Shown: positions 63,104-64,000 of the stretch, in pieces | How positions within the stretch are numbered: the first letter of the stretch is position 1 | How the letters are laid out: every line of letters starts with the position of its first letter | Assembly (NCBI GenBank): GCA_027306695.1 | Contig: DAHUZH010000001.1 | Location: 19,467 to 83,466 of the forward strand | DNA: 64,000 nucleotides | Direction of reading: 5' to 3' | From: Acidobacteriaceae bacterium | GTDB taxonomy: Bacteria; Acidobacteriota; Terriglobia; Terriglobales; Acidobacteriaceae | Position numbers and translations under genes: made by a program | Notes under the pieces: model-generated | Told to the model about the DNA's origin: nothing | Databases searched by the model: none | The model's input: the letters and a program-made list of their open reading frames with translations, nothing else

Positions 63104-64000
63104 CTACTTCTTTGGAAGCGGCGGTGTATGAAAGCGTGCCGGAAACGGGAAGGCCGCCGGGCTGCGCTGGCCTGCCTGGTTGACTGCGCGTATTCCGAAG
63201 ATCACATTGTCCTTCGACACGGGGATGGTCGCGTGCGTCTCCGCGCCGACGGAGTAATAAAACTGCCAGTCCGGCGCCGAGGTGTCGCGCCATACGATTT
63301 GATACGTCGTGCCCGCAGGCGCTCCTGCAGGAGCGTCCCATGCCAGTTCCGTATTGTTGTCGAGCTTGTCTGTAATAATCCGCGCATTCGTTGGCGTGCC
63401 CGGCGCGGAGGCCATTGTGGCCAGCGTGGCGGCGTTCAATTTGGCGACATGCGCGACGTAATGGAAATCGACATATTTCAGCAGATCGCCATACTGCACG
63501 CCGTTTTCCACTCGCACATTCTGGTGCTGATGGTTGAAGTCCTCGCGCCATTCGGTAAATCGCACGGCTGGGAAGCCTTCCAGATTGAAGGAATAGTGGT
63601 CGCCGCCGCGCAGATAGCGGTCCAGACGGAAAACCAGAACGGGATGGAACGGTTGCGCGCTGCTGCTGGGCGCGAAATATGTCCGGGCCACGTCGGCGAT
63701 CTCGCGCGCCAGTTCGCGCGAAGGCGAATCGCTTTCGCCGCCCAGCATGCGGATCATGCGGAGCTGTTGTTCGCTGGCGGTGGCGGGAATGCCCTCAGAA
63801 AAAACGCGCACAACGTTCTTGTTCTGTAGCTCGTCGCCAGGCGTGGTATTGCCGCCGACGATGTCGTTGTTCAGCACGCCTTCCAGGTCCCAGCCGTGCT
63901 CCTTGGCAAACTGCGCCAGATGGCGGCTGCCGTAGAGGCCCTGTTCCTCGCCTGCGACTGCCACGAAGACCAGCGTAGCCGGGAAGTGCAGCTTGCTGAG
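63104..64000 (-). CDS. M28-family metallopeptidase with C-terminal fibronectin-like domain, 5' end outside window
   Basis: The frame is open to the window edge, giving 298 C-terminal residues. AVAGEEQGLYGSRHLA holds the catalytic Glu pair, LNNDIVGG the metal Asp, and FNHQHQNV the zinc His. This is the M28 core of a bacterial aminopeptidase. A fibronectin-III-like domain follows (GTPTNARIITDKLDNNTELAWDAP to FGIRAVNQAG) and a short tail PPLPKK. It lacks the PA insertion visible in the M28 enzyme at 44662, at least in the part seen. It is probably secreted, though the N-terminus is not visible. Confidence 0.92.
   Translation of the reverse strand, partial: LSKLHFPATLVFVAVAGEEQGLYGSRHLAQFAKEHGWDLEGVLNNDIVGGNTTPGDELQNKNVVRVFSEGIPATASEQQLRMIRMLGGESDSPSRELAREIADVARTYFAPSSSAQPFHPVLVFRLDRYLRGGDHYSFNLEGFPAVRFTEWREDFNHQHQNVRVENGVQYGDLLKYVDFHYVAHVAKLNAATLATMASAPGTPTNARIITDKLDNNTELAWDAPAGAPAGTTYQIVWRDTSAPDWQFYYSVGAETHATIPVSKDNVIFGIRAVNQAGQRSPAAFPFPARFHTPPLPKK

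Noticed and set aside
1..64000. CRISPR arrays, tRNA or rRNA genes, insertion sequences, prophage or integrase genes
   Set aside because: I looked for regular spaced repeats, T-loop GTTCGAATC-type motifs, transposase motifs and phage genes and saw none.

Overview
The window looks like a chromosomal segment of an acidobacterium (class Terriglobia, Acidobacteriaceae-like). The grounds are a large TonB-dependent receptor with an N-terminal carboxypeptidase-regulatory-like domain and no SusD partner, the futalosine menaquinone enzyme MqnE, an LpxD for a lipid A outer membrane, an EF-G-like second translation GTPase, a dense secretome of peptidases and glycosidases, and moderately high GC. This assignment is an inference from gene content; no rRNA, tRNA, CRISPR array or insertion sequence was seen.

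Bases 1-23100 form a plant-glycan utilisation region. It holds a GH29 alpha-L-fucosidase (cut by the window edge), a GH78 alpha-L-rhamnosidase, an MetX-like secreted hydrolase, two apiosidase-like (DUF4038-type) secreted hydrolases, a TonB-dependent receptor and a GH3 enzyme with a PA14-like insert. Between them lies a minus-strand block of cytoplasmic sugar or sugar-acid enzymes: two SDRs, two Gfo/Idh/MocA oxidoreductases, a GntR/FCD regulator, a DUF6282 metallohydrolase and a D-threonine-aldolase-like PLP enzyme. Several of these overlap by 4 bp.

Bases 20433-30442 are a long minus-strand run: SDR, SMP-30 lactonase, APC permease, DhaK, DhaL, an LsrF-type thiolase, a small ABM-domain protein in the position of LsrG, an AraC regulator, an apiosidase-like enzyme and an IolE-like TIM barrel. 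The middle genes abut or overlap. They resemble the end of the autoinducer-2 phosphate pathway (kinase, isomerase, thiolase), but with a DhaK/DhaL kinase, a lactonase/dehydrogenase front end and an APC permease in place of LsrK and the Lsr ABC transporter. This is the most interesting system in the window. A divergent SDR and a second APC permease follow.

Bases 33174-64000 are mostly ordinary cell functions mixed with secreted proteins: a PIG-L/amidotransferase-like fusion, a two-component pair, acyl-CoA dehydrogenase, XseB overlapping a fused homocysteine methyltransferase/MTHFR, a propeller lipoprotein, a BshB1-like deacetylase, a small lipoprotein, a PSMA-like M28 peptidase, a beta-lactamase-fold hydrolase, LpxD, EF-G-like GTPase, a lone NuoB, an OmpA-like outer-membrane protein, an Asp-box propeller protein, GNAT, a thioredoxin-like exported protein, MqnE, prolyl oligopeptidase, a rhomboid that has lost its catalytic dyad, and a second M28 peptidase cut by the window edge. 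Two intergenic hairpins 15 kb apart share sequence and differ by a compensatory base-pair swap.
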